Assembly: GCA_900549135.1 (NCBI GenBank)
Contig: URNI01000043.1
Coordinates: forward strand, 1-15,339
Length of the DNA: 15,339 nucleotides
From: an uncultured Collinsella sp.
GTDB taxonomy: Bacteria; Actinomycetota; Coriobacteriia; Coriobacteriales; Coriobacteriaceae
Reading direction: 5' to 3'
Within the stretch, counting starts at the first letter, position 1. Every line of letters begins with the position of its first letter. Position numbers and translations under genes: made by a program. Below are positions 1-6,351 of this stretch, piece after piece. The notes under the pieces were generated by a model, which was given only the letters and a program-made list of their open reading frames with translations, was not told the DNA's origin and made no database searches.

Positions 1-35
1 AGGCGCGCGGGCCGAGTCGCCGTGCCCGCGCGCCT
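1..35 (+). terminator. Perfect 12-bp GC-rich hairpin, possible terminator
   Basis: Bases 1-12 (AGGCGCGCGGGC) are the exact reverse complement of bases 24-35, with an 11-nt loop between. The stem is almost pure G+C, so it would be very stable as RNA. Only a weak T-rich run follows (TTACCTTTC), so it is either a poor intrinsic terminator of a gene ending left of the window or a structural palindrome. The gene it would serve cannot be seen. Confidence 0.35.
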
Positions 36-146
36 TACCTTTCGGGTTCACCATCCATGGTGGGGCGCGTTTCTAACGAAGCCGTAACGGCCGTTGGGCT
101 CTTTTGGCGCCAGCCCTTCTCGACCCGTACGCCACTCATGGTATGT

Positions 147-158
147 TTATCGCGATAA
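147..158. promoter_or_regulatory. Perfect palindrome TTATCGCGATAA, candidate TetR operator
   Basis: This 12-bp perfect palindrome ends 17 nt before the GTG start of the TetR-like fragment. TetR-family repressors usually bind a palindrome in their own promoter region, so this is plausibly the former autoregulatory operator, now without an intact repressor. No clear -35/-10 pair could be assigned around it. The palindrome is seen directly; its role is inferred from position. Confidence 0.35.
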
Positions 159-175
159 CAAGGACGGAGGTGCCC

Positions 176-277
176 GTGGCACGCAATAAGTACCCGGAGG
201 AGACGGTCGAGAAGATTCTCGACGTTGCCGAGCGGCTCCTCGTGGAGCGCGGCTACGAGCACACCACGATGATCTGA
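176..277 (+). pseudogene. TetR-family regulator, N-terminal fragment (33 codons)
   Basis: A GTG start at 176 follows GGAGG (166-170) by 5 nt, an excellent ribosome site. The 33 codons read MARNKYPEET..., then KILDVAERLLVERGYEHTTM, the classic first helix of the TetR_N DNA-binding domain (I-L-x-A-A-x-x-L-F-x-x-x-G-Y-x-x-T-T). A TetR protein is about 190 residues with the recognition helix at about 30-50, but here a TGA at 275-277 cuts it just before that helix. The sequence beyond does not continue TetR in any frame; it is the 3' end of an hsdS gene. This is a gene remnant at a deletion or recombination junction and is not expected to bind DNA. Confidence 0.7.
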
Positions 278-503
278 AGAGCAATACGCTAAACCGAAAA
301 AGGTAATCGAAGCCGCGCCTGTGGACTTATCGAGGGTCGAGATTCCCACCCCATCCATCGGCACCCAGCAGAAGGTCGTCGACATCCTCGACCGCTTCGA
401 CTCCCTAACGAAATCGCTCACCGACGGTATCCCCGCCGAAATCGAGGTACGCCGGGCGCAGTACGGGTACTACCGCGACCGCCTGCTCGACTTTCGAAAC
501 TAA
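273..503 (+). pseudogene. hsdS: Type I restriction specificity subunit (HsdS), C-terminal fragment
   Basis: An open frame without its own start gives 76 residues ending at TAA (501-503). It contains VDLSRVEIPTPSIGTQQKVV, then ILDRFDSLTKSLTDGIPAEI, then EVRRAQYGYYRDRLLDF. This is the conserved distal region of HsdS: the end of the second target-recognition domain (the 'L-x-x-I-x-I-P-x-P' strand and 'Q-x-x-I/V-V-x-x-L-D') and the conserved helix ending 'E-I-E-x-R-R-x-Q-Y-x-Y-Y-R-D-x-L-L'. Full HsdS is about 400 residues, so over 80% is missing, and no hsdM or hsdR is visible. It is either a relic of a lost type I system or a silent hsdS cassette that could recombine with a copy elsewhere. The nearest possible start, GTG at 321, has no convincing ribosome site. 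Confidence 0.75.
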
Positions 504-549
504 GTGAGAATAAGTTATCGGTACGCTTTTTTATAAAATGTAAAAAAAT

Positions 550-591
550 ACCCCCATAACTGATAAAATGGACACTGAAAAAAAAGGGGGT
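550..591 (+). promoter_or_regulatory. AT-rich leader with C-tract complementary to the ATPase ribosome site
   Basis: ACCCCC (550-555) is complementary to GGGGGT (586-591), which contains the G-rich Shine-Dalgarno of the ATPase starting at 597. In RNA the two could pair across a 30-nt A-rich loop and hide the ribosome site. ATAAAATG occurs twice, at 533-540 and 563-570, exactly 30 bp apart; each could supply a -10 element, but no good -35 box is visible for either. Whether the C-tract is transcribed depends on which -10 is used. The complementarity is seen; control of translation is inference. Confidence 0.3.
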
Positions 592-596
592 GCATC

Positions 597-1832
597 TTGC
601 GTATATACCGACGTGAAAAGTATCTAAAGCGAATGCGTGGTTTCTACCACGATGACGGGATGATCAAGGTGATCACCGGTGTTCGCAGGTGCGGTAAATC
701 CTGTCTCATGCAATCAATCGCAGACGAGCTGGTGGAATCCGGTGTAGCGAGCGACCACATCATCTATATCGACCTCGACTCACGGGAGAACAGGAAGGTC
801 AAGACGACCGATGAGCTCGAAAATCTGATTGACATGTCGACCCCAGCAGACACTGAGGGGACGAAGTACCTCTTCATCGATGAGATTCAGAACGTAGAGG
901 AATTCGAGCTGCTCATCAACGGCTACCGGACAGATGGCGGTTGGTCCATCTTCATTACCGGTTCGAATTCATATCTGCTTTCTGGGCAGCTTGTTACAAA
1001 GCTGACGGGTCGCTATATCGAGTTCGAGGTGTTCCCACTCGACTTTGCGGAATATATCGATATGAAGCGTTTTCTCGGCAAGCCTGTCAATGACGTTCTC
1101 GTGGGAGAGTTTACCGAGTACCTGACCCTTGGAGGATTTCCCAAAGCGTTGGAGTATGAGGGCGAGGATGAAAAGCGCACCTATATCAAGAGTGTTATTC
1201 ATGAGATCTTTGAAAAGGACGTCAAACATTCGAACAAGATTAAGAATGTCTCGGTTTTCGATGCCGTCCAGACGTATCTCATCAACAACTTTGGTGCGCC
1301 GACGAACCTGAAGAACCTCCTTGCGTACTTCAATGATGTCGAGAAGATTCCCATCAAGCGCGAAACGCTCAATCGGTATATCCAGATTCTTGTTGACGCG
1401 AAGATCCTTTATCGCTGCTCGAGGTTCGATCTCAAGTCTCGGCGATCGCTTATCCGCGAAGAGAAGTACTACCTGGCTGATCCCGGCTTCTATTTCGCCA
1501 TGAACACGGATGCGAGGATTAACTACGGGCCGGCGTTGGAGAACGTGCTCTACCTCTATCTTGCATCGCGCGGGTACGAGCTTTCTGTGGGCCGTATTGG
1601 GAAGCTCGAGTGTGACTTCATCGCTCGTAGGCGCAATGCTTACGCCTACATCCAGGTCTCTATGTCGATTGCCGACAGAGGCGTCGAGGAGCGCGAGTAC
1701 AGGCCGTTCGGCCACATCAGGGATGGGTATCCGCGCTACTTGTTCACGCTTGATCCTCTATTGCAGGAGAGGGATGGCGTCAGGCACCTTAACATGGCGT
1801 CGTTTATGCAAGATGGCGGTGATCTTATTTGA
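597..1832 (+). CDS. AAA_14/DUF4143 family ATP-binding protein
   Basis: The 411-residue protein has a P-loop at 28-35 (GVRRCGKS) and Walker B at 91-98 (YLFIDEIQ), followed by TGSNSYLLSG (sensor-like, 121-130), the order of the AAA_14 ATPase domain. The second half matches the DUF4143 layout: 'LTLGGFPKAL' near 177-186, a winged-helix-like middle, 'GPALENVLYLYLASRGYEL' near 311-329, then ECDFIA...YIQVS (339-355), a nuclease-fold core in which the usual catalytic Lys seems replaced by Gln. Function is unknown; such ATPases are abundant in gut bacteria and archaea and are usually encoded alone, as here. The start is TTG at 597, 6 nt after AAGGGGG; no upstream ATG is in frame. The terminator at 1991-2029 lies 158 nt downstream. 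The family call is firm, the biological role unknown. Confidence 0.9.
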   Translation: MRIYRREKYLKRMRGFYHDDGMIKVITGVRRCGKSCLMQSIADELVESGVASDHIIYIDLDSRENRKVKTTDELENLIDMSTPADTEGTKYLFIDEIQNVEEFELLINGYRTDGGWSIFITGSNSYLLSGQLVTKLTGRYIEFEVFPLDFAEYIDMKRFLGKPVNDVLVGEFTEYLTLGGFPKALEYEGEDEKRTYIKSVIHEIFEKDVKHSNKIKNVSVFDAVQTYLINNFGAPTNLKNLLAYFNDVEKIPIKRETLNRYIQILVDAKILYRCSRFDLKSRRSLIREEKYYLADPGFYFAMNTDARINYGPALENVLYLYLASRGYELSVGRIGKLECDFIARRRNAYAYIQVSMSIADRGVEEREYRPFGHIRDGYPRYLFTLDPLLQERDGVRHLNMASFMQDGGDLI

Positions 1833-1990
1833 GCGGCGGCCAGATTCTTTTGCTCCCTAGTGCGCAAACAGTGCGGGCATCAAATGAGGACCATTGCCTC
1901 ACGTAGAATCGATAGATTAAGGACTTTTTTTGATGTTGACAAGCTTTTGGCCAGTGACTCCTATTGCCGAGTGGGAATAGCGGAAATAAC

Positions 1991-2029
1991 AGCCTCCGGA
2001 CCTTTTGGTTCGGAGGCTTTCTTTTTCGT
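1991..2029 (+). terminator. Strong rho-independent terminator
   Basis: AGCCTCCG (1991-1998) pairs with CGGAGGCT (2011-2018), and GACC (1999-2002) continues the pairing with GGTT (2007-2010) including one G-T wobble. This gives a 12-bp stem with a TTTT loop. TTTCTTTTT follows at once on the + strand. It probably ends the ATPase transcript, although 158 nt separate it from that stop codon. On the other strand the tract after the stem is poor in T, so it is a weak terminator for the converging MerR gene. Confidence 0.9.
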
Positions 2030-2078
2030 TCTGTTCGGAAGGAGCTCCTTGCCAGAGTCCCATGGATAGCGAACGGCT

Positions 2079-2519
2079 TTATCGAGCGTGTGCGTTTTCG
2101 TAGGCGCCTTTGATTTCTTCCGGCAAATTGTCGGGAATCAGCGTCTCCAGCCTATCCTCGCTGCCATCTTGAATCGCTTGCTCGTAGTACCAGCATTTGA
2201 ACTTCAACATGTCCAGGGCACGGTTCATATTCGCGATCTCCGACTCCATGTGGGCCTTTCGCTCCTCGAACATGGCCTTGCGCTGGGGGTATGTTGATGG
2301 ACCCTCTGTACACCATTCCATGAACAGACGGATGTCCTTGATCTCCATTCCCGCCTTCTTCAGGCATTCGATGACCCGAAGCGCCTCGAGTTCCGTATCG
2401 CCGAATCGGCGAATGCCGGACGTCCGCTCCAGCCCCGGGAACAATCCCTGCTTGTCGTAATACCGCAGCGTTGAGGCGGGCAAGCCGAACATTTCCGCCA
2501 CCTGTCCGATTGTGTACAT
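2079..2519 (-). CDS. MerR-family transcriptional regulator
   Basis: The 146-residue protein begins MYTIGQVAEMFGLPASTLRY, then YDKQGLFPGLERTSGIRRF: the MerR winged helix-turn-helix with its conserved R-Y-Y and R-x-F/Y residues (about 1-70). A long dimerising coiled-coil helix follows (about 75-125) and a short C-terminal tail. Length and tail resemble the NmlR/AdhR group that senses aldehydes or electrophiles. Cysteines near 89 (MEWCTEG) and in KFKCWYY are candidates for such sensing, but I see no metal-site signature. The ATG at 2519 has GGAGGGG just upstream. It is divergent from the CMD-cupin operon, and the dyad at 2554-2573 in between is its probable operator, so it should control that operon and perhaps itself. 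Confidence 0.92.
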   Translation of the reverse strand: MYTIGQVAEMFGLPASTLRYYDKQGLFPGLERTSGIRRFGDTELEALRVIECLKKAGMEIKDIRLFMEWCTEGPSTYPQRKAMFEERKAHMESEIANMNRALDMLKFKCWYYEQAIQDGSEDRLETLIPDNLPEEIKGAYENAHAR

Positions 2520-2550
2520 GGCCCCTCCGAATAAATCTCGAATTCATTCC

Positions 2551-2581
2551 TTGACCTAAAGTCAGGTTTAGGTATTACCTT
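2551..2581 (+). promoter_or_regulatory. MerR-type promoter/operator of the CMD-cupin operon
   Basis: A perfect dyad ACCTAAA-N6-TTTAGGT (2554-2573) lies between a -35 TTGACC (2551-2556) and a -10 TACCTT (2576-2581). The spacer is 19 bp, the over-long spacing typical of promoters that MerR proteins activate by untwisting DNA. The core resembles the SoxR site (CCTCAAG..CTTGAGG) in size and outer bases. It faces the + strand operon; the divergent merR start is 31 nt away. The dyad and spacing are seen directly, activation by the adjacent MerR is inferred from family behaviour. Confidence 0.7.
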
Positions 2582-2624
2582 CATTCTCGTCAATACAAAT
2601 CGGTAGCGCAAGGGGTGGTCCGTA

Positions 2625-2723
2625 ATGGGCAAAACGGTTTTCGCCGGCGGCGTGAACGGTGTGGGCGATATCGCCGGGCATCCCGCTCTGGAACAGGCGC
2701 AACGAATGGGCATGGAAATCTAG
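2625..2723 (+). CDS. Possible 32-residue small protein or gene remnant
   Basis: The ORF has an ATG at 2625, 9 nt after AAGGGG (2610-2615), and ends at TAG 2721-2723. It starts MGKTVFAGGVNGVGDIAGHP and ends near QRMGMEI. It would be the first ORF on the transcript from the MerR-type promoter, 64 nt before the CMD-cupin start. I do not recognise it. It could be a leader peptide, a true small protein, or the start of a longer operon gene now mostly lost. Its codon use is similar to its neighbours, but at this length chance cannot be ruled out. Confidence 0.35.
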   Translation: MGKTVFAGGVNGVGDIAGHPALEQAQRMGMEI

Positions 2724-2787
2724 GCGGGCTACTTAGCCGCGCGGAGACAGATTAGTGTCCAGAACCATCGATAGGAGGAAATCGATC

Positions 2788-3555
2788 ATGGCAATTAAGC
2801 AGACGGCGGGCAGAGATGCCCTGGGGGACTTTGCCCCCAAATTCGCACAGCTCAATGACGATGTGCTGTTCGGCGAGGTGTGGAGTCGAGAAGACGGGCT
2901 TTCCCTTCGAGACCGCAGCGTGGTGACGGTAGTTGCCTTGATGGCACAGGGGCTGACGGACTCTTCGTTCCAATATCATCTGATGTCCGCAAAGAACAAC
3001 GGCGTGACCAGGGCTGAGATAGCGGAAATCCTTACGCATGCGGCGTTTTATGCGGGATGGCCCAAGGCGTGGGCGGCCTTCCGCATGGCGAAGGAGGTCT
3101 GGGCGGACGAGGACGACGGCGCCGACGCAAAGGCCCGACACCAAAACGAGATGGCCTTTCCTATCGGTGCCCCCAACGACGCATTTGCGAAGTACTTTAT
3201 CGGGCAAAGCTACCTCGCGCCCCTTTCCACCGAGCAGGTCGGCGTCTACAACGTGACGTTCGAGCCCGGCTGCCGCAACAACTGGCACGTCCATCACGCC
3301 AAAAGCGGTGGCGGACAGATCCTCGTCTGCGTGGCCGGTCGAGGGTTTTACCAGGAATGGGGCAAATCGGCACAGGAGCTGCGCCCTGGCGACGTGGTCA
3401 ACATCGCCCCGGGTGTGAAACATTGGCACGGAGCCGCGCCCGAGAGCTGGTTCTCCCATCTCGCGCTGGAGGTTCCGGGCGAGGAGGCCTCCAACGAGTG
3501 GTTGGAGGCCGTGATTGACGAGCAATACCTTAAAGCGACCGACAAGGAGGCTTAG
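2788..3555 (+). CDS. Carboxymuconolactone decarboxylase-cupin fusion protein
   Basis: The 255-residue protein has two domains. Residues about 20-106 are a CMD domain (LSLRDRSVVTVVALMAQG, then EIAEILTHAAFYAGWPKAW), with the conserved E80, H84 and the Y-x-G-W-P stretch but without the C-x-x-C of AhpD peroxidases, so it is not a thiol peroxidase. Residues about 150-230 are a cupin: HVHH (167-170), then Q177 in place of the usual glutamate, and PGDVVNIAPGVKHWHG with H212/H214, enough to bind a metal. The start is ATG 2788 with AGGAGG (2773-2778) 9 nt before; an in-frame GTG at 2755 is upstream of this ribosome site and is rejected. It is 2 nt from the hydrolase, so the two are co-transcribed. Substrate is unknown; detoxification or turnover of a small reactive carbonyl compound fits the MerR context. 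Confidence 0.9.
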   Translation: MAIKQTAGRDALGDFAPKFAQLNDDVLFGEVWSREDGLSLRDRSVVTVVALMAQGLTDSSFQYHLMSAKNNGVTRAEIAEILTHAAFYAGWPKAWAAFRMAKEVWADEDDGADAKARHQNEMAFPIGAPNDAFAKYFIGQSYLAPLSTEQVGVYNVTFEPGCRNNWHVHHAKSGGGQILVCVAGRGFYQEWGKSAQELRPGDVVNIAPGVKHWHGAAPESWFSHLALEVPGEEASNEWLEAVIDEQYLKATDKEA

Positions 3556-3557
3556 GC

Positions 3558-4529
3558 ATGGAGCAGTTGAAACTGACGCAGGAATGGGACAAGGTGTTCC
3601 CCAAAAACGACAAGGTTGAGCACAGCAAGGCGACTTTCCACAACCGATACGGCATCACGCTGGCGGCCGACGTCTACGTGCCAAAGAACGTGGAGGGCAA
3701 GCTGCCTGCCATCGCCGTCAGCGGTCCGTTTGGCGCGGTGAAGGAGCAAACGTCCGGCCTTTATGCGCAGAAAATGGCGGAGCTGGGTTTTTTCGCGATT
3801 GCCTTCGACCCGTCCTATACCGGCGAGAGCGGCGGTGCGCCCCGCTATGTGGCATCGCCGGACATCAACACCGAGGATTTCTGCGCAGCGGTGGATCTCC
3901 TCTCGGTACAGGAAAACGTCGATCCGGAGCGCATCGGCATCATCGGCATCTGCGGCTGGGGCGGCATGGCAATCAATGCCGCAGCCATCGACACCCGCAT
4001 CAAGGCCACCGCAGCTATGACCATGTACGATATGACCCGCGTGACCGCAAACGGCTACTTTGACGCCGAGGATTCCGAGCAGGCGCGCTTCGAAAAGCGT
4101 AAAGCGCTGAACGCGCAGCGCACCGAGGACTATAAAAATGACAGCTACGCGCTGGCGGGCGGCGTGGTCGATCAGCTGCCCGATGACGCGCCGCAGTTTG
4201 TGGCGGACTATTACGCCTACTACAAGACTCCGCGAGGTTACCATCCCCGCAGCCTGGGCTCCAATGGCGGTTGGAATGTGACATCTTCGCTGTCGTTTTT
4301 GAATATGCCGATCTTGCAGTACGCCGGCGAGATCCGCTCTGCCGTGCTGCTGGTGCATGGCGAGAAGGCGCACTCCCGCTATTTCAGCGAAACCGCGTAC
4401 AACAAGCTGACTGGGGACAACAAGGAATTGCTCATTATCCCTGGTGCCAGCCACACCGACCTTTACGATCAGATGGACATCATTCCGTTTGAAAAGCTGA
4501 AAGCGTTCTTTGAGGAATATCTGAAATAA
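3558..4529 (+). CDS. Alpha/beta hydrolase with predicted Cys nucleophile (dienelactone-hydrolase-like)
   Basis: The 323-residue cytoplasmic protein has an alpha/beta hydrolase plan: VSGPFGAVKEQ (oxyanion-side loop, about 54-64), AFDPSYTGESGG (82-93), the nucleophile elbow IGICGWGGMA (129-138), AVLLVHGEKAHS (262-273) and IIPGASHTDLYD (293-304). The elbow carries Cys132, not Ser, as in dienelactone hydrolases; with Glu269 and His299 it suggests a Cys-Glu/Asp-His triad. An insertion of about 90 residues between the elbow and the acid strand (about 160-250) would form a cap over the active site. The ribosome site AAGGAGG (3544-3550) lies in the end of the cupin gene. No signal peptide is present. 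The substrate is unknown; an ester or lactone handled together with the CMD-cupin protein is the simplest idea. Confidence 0.88.
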   Translation: MEQLKLTQEWDKVFPKNDKVEHSKATFHNRYGITLAADVYVPKNVEGKLPAIAVSGPFGAVKEQTSGLYAQKMAELGFFAIAFDPSYTGESGGAPRYVASPDINTEDFCAAVDLLSVQENVDPERIGIIGICGWGGMAINAAAIDTRIKATAAMTMYDMTRVTANGYFDAEDSEQARFEKRKALNAQRTEDYKNDSYALAGGVVDQLPDDAPQFVADYYAYYKTPRGYHPRSLGSNGGWNVTSSLSFLNMPILQYAGEIRSAVLLVHGEKAHSRYFSETAYNKLTGDNKELLIIPGASHTDLYDQMDIIPFEKLKAFFEEYLK

Positions 4530-4603
4530 GGCGTACCTTGCTTTTTACTTATTAACGGTCATGCATTTAGCAAGGACGGTTTGCGGCAAGACGCCTCGCC
4601 GCG

Positions 4604-5062
4604 CTATTCGCCGCCTGCCCGTGCCGCCGCGAGCAGCGTGCGCAAATCGGCTTGAACCGCCTCTGCCTTGCTTCCGAGCTGCAGCGGAGCCGAGTCGCCC
4701 GAGATGTTTACGCTCAACAGGTGCGCATCCGGCAGCTTTGCGGTCATGCTCCAGAACGGGAGCGTGATGATGCCGGGGGTCATTTCGCCCACGCCAAGCT
4801 CCAGCAACAGCACGCGGCCATCGCTACGCTCGCGCACGAAGCGCCCATATCGTTCGATACTCTCGCGCCATGCCGCGCCCTGCAGAAATGTGTCGTCGCG
4901 CACCCACGGCACGAGCTGCCAGCCGCAGTGCGGGCATCGGGGGACATCCTCGCTGCGGATCTCGAAGCCCGCACTGCCCACGTGGTTGTAATGATTGGCG
5001 TGAAGGCGGCCATTGGAAAGAAACTCATTTCCGTGGGGAAGAAACTTCTCGGTGAGTAAAGC
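4604..5062 (-). pseudogene. Sir2-like NAD-dependent deacylase, truncated (C-terminal part)
   Basis: The open frame runs from just after an in-frame TGA (5063-5065) to TAG (4604-4606), about 152 codons. It contains VPRCPHCGWQLVPWVRDDTF and LLLELGVGEMTPGIITLPFW, which I recognise as the C-terminal half of a Sir2-like family found in gut Firmicutes and Actinobacteria: one C-x-x-C zinc pair, then the beta strand and loop that contact NAD. The N-terminal Rossmann half, the catalytic His and the first zinc Cys pair are absent. The only in-frame start is GTG at 4981, without a good ribosome site. A full protein is about 280 residues, so this is a decayed relic downstream of the LPXTG gene on the same strand. 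The alternative, a short zinc protein made from GTG 4981 (125 residues), is less likely. Confidence 0.6.
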
Positions 5063-5109
5063 TCATCGGAGCGGGGATAGAGCTTTGTCTGCGGGGTACG
5101 AAATGCTGG

Positions 5110-6030
5110 CTAGCGGTTGCGACGCCTTGTTGCAGAAATGCCAACTGCCGCAACTACACCACCGGCAACACTCAGGGCGGCTGCCATCGCACCGTTGTCG
5201 CCCGTCGCGGGTAAGGTGGTCCCGGCTGGTTTAACCGCCGCTACTGCCTTAGTGGAAACGGGATTTGCCGCGGGCTTTTCTGCCTTGGGCTGCGGTGTGG
5301 GGTCGGGCTTGGTTTCCGGTTCGGGTTTGACCTCTGGGCTCGGTTTAACACTTGGATCGGGTTTGGAACCGCTCGTATCGGTTGCAATCAAGTGCACGTC
5401 GCTGTCGAAGACGTAGCGGATGTAGTAATCGTGCCGCGTCTCGTGCATAATCCCCTGCCCGCTGTCGAAGTCGCGGTCAACGTGTGTGCCAAGGCGGGTT
5501 GAGCTGGTGAGGTTCAGTCTGTAAGGGATTTGGTCGTCGGCGTAGCCGCCTGTAAAGACAGCGGTTGCTCTAACGTGATTGTCGATCATGGTCAGGGCAA
5601 TAGAGACGCTGGCCTCTTTGGGGTTCTCGGTTTTTATAAGGCCTTCGGTATCGGTGTCGATCTTGAAGAGATGGACGGTGTCGTTAAGCCCGTAGATGAA
5701 GTCCTCGGGTTTGTCGGGGAAATCGTATACAAACGCCTCATTCTGGACCAACATGAAGGCAGGAGGGAGCTCCAGGTCATAGTTATGGTCGACAACGGTG
5801 GTAGCTGTGAGGCTGCCTTCTGCGTTGGCTTCGTCGCAGGTAATGGGTGCTGCGACATCGGTTTCGGGCATTTCTGTCGCCAGTGCTGCGCAGGGTAGCA
5901 AAAGCAGTCCTGCCACAAGAATGCTTACTCCGAAGGCGGCGATTCTGGCGTCTGCATGACGCTTGACGTCGCGGATAGACAGGCCAGTCCGTTTGTTATG
6001 GGTCTGCGGTGCAACATGCTGTCCATACAT
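5110..6030 (-). CDS. LPXTG-anchored cell-wall surface protein
   Basis: The 306-residue protein has the full set of sortase signals. A long basic N-region (1-30) is followed by a hydrophobic signal segment (about 31-47) and a likely signal peptidase site after ALA (49-51). At the C-end LPATG (273-277) precedes a hydrophobic Ala/Gly/Val stretch and the tail TRRRNR, the pattern cleaved by class-A-like sortase and joined to peptidoglycan. The ectodomain (about 55-225) is of unknown fold, apparently beta-rich, with DFPDKPEDFIYGL and VRATAVFTGGY. A Pro/Lys/Glu stalk with about eight K-P repeats (about 228-258) spans the wall. The ATG at 6030 follows AAGGAG by 6 nt. No sortase gene is in the window. 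It could be an adhesin or pilus-like component; the ligand cannot be guessed. Confidence 0.9.
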   Translation of the reverse strand: MYGQHVAPQTHNKRTGLSIRDVKRHADARIAAFGVSILVAGLLLLPCAALATEMPETDVAAPITCDEANAEGSLTATTVVDHNYDLELPPAFMLVQNEAFVYDFPDKPEDFIYGLNDTVHLFKIDTDTEGLIKTENPKEASVSIALTMIDNHVRATAVFTGGYADDQIPYRLNLTSSTRLGTHVDRDFDSGQGIMHETRHDYYIRYVFDSDVHLIATDTSGSKPDPSVKPSPEVKPEPETKPDPTPQPKAEKPAANPVSTKAVAAVKPAGTTLPATGDNGAMAAALSVAGGVVAAVGISATRRRNR

Positions 6031-6351
6031 AAGACGCTCCTTGTTCGTAGGCCGGTTTCCGCGGATCTATATTGCGCCTGGCCGATGCGGCTAGGCTCTT
6101 TCACGCGAACGCTTATGCGAGCAGGGAGAAAGCTCAAGCTAATTTTCTCACAGTCGATACTTTGCGAGCAACGATTTGCTGTTCAATTTTCGGAGAGAGA
6201 GTCAAGACAGTCGAGGAGTTATCAGGCGGTGAGATTATGTCTAGAGAACACTGACGAGAGATGTGGCCTGCAGACGACTGAATAGCTCCATCCGTTTTGG
6301 TTACAACGAAATGTATGCCGCGCGCCTGCGGCATGAAGAAGGGAGATTCTT
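6031..6351. other. 321-bp intergenic region between divergent genes, no gene found
   Basis: This interval separates the LPXTG gene (-) from the flavoprotein gene (+). It holds the two ribosome sites (AAGGAG reverse strand, 6037-6042; AAGGGAG forward, 6339-6345) and the hairpin described separately. A weak -10-like TATAGA on the - strand (6066-6071) lacks a good -35. Short frames inside it match nothing I know and have no ribosome sites. It should contain both promoters, but I cannot place either with confidence. Confidence 0.5.
6315..6334 (+). promoter_or_regulatory. 7-bp hairpin in the leader of the flavoprotein gene
   Basis: ATGCCGC (6315-6321) pairs exactly with GCGGCAT (6328-6334) over a 6-nt loop. 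It ends 4 nt before the AAGGGAG ribosome site (6339-6345) of the gene starting at 6352. The position suits an operator dyad or an RNA hairpin affecting translation. There is no further evidence. Confidence 0.3.

Noticed and set aside
35..421. A 128-residue - strand frame over the scar region
   Set aside because: It runs antisense across both the TetR and HsdS fragments, whose + strand protein motifs are unmistakable.
969..1715. A 248-residue - strand frame inside the first ATPase gene
   Set aside because: Wholly antisense to a gene with clear Walker motifs; no ribosome site.
2755..2787. GTG start at 2755 for the CMD-cupin gene
   Set aside because: The AGGAGG at 2773-2778 lies after it and serves ATG 2788; the extra 11 residues would be encoded by the leader.
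3552..4454. A 300-residue - strand frame opposite the alpha/beta hydrolase
   Set aside because: Composition rich in His, Arg, Val and Gly as expected for a reverse shadow; the + strand gene has a full catalytic plan and a ribosome site.
6072..6254. A short + strand ORF in the LPXTG-flavoprotein intergenic region, containing an ABC-signature-like LSGGE
   Set aside because: No ribosome site, no other ABC motif (Walker A/B) around it; the LSGGE match is too short to mean anything.
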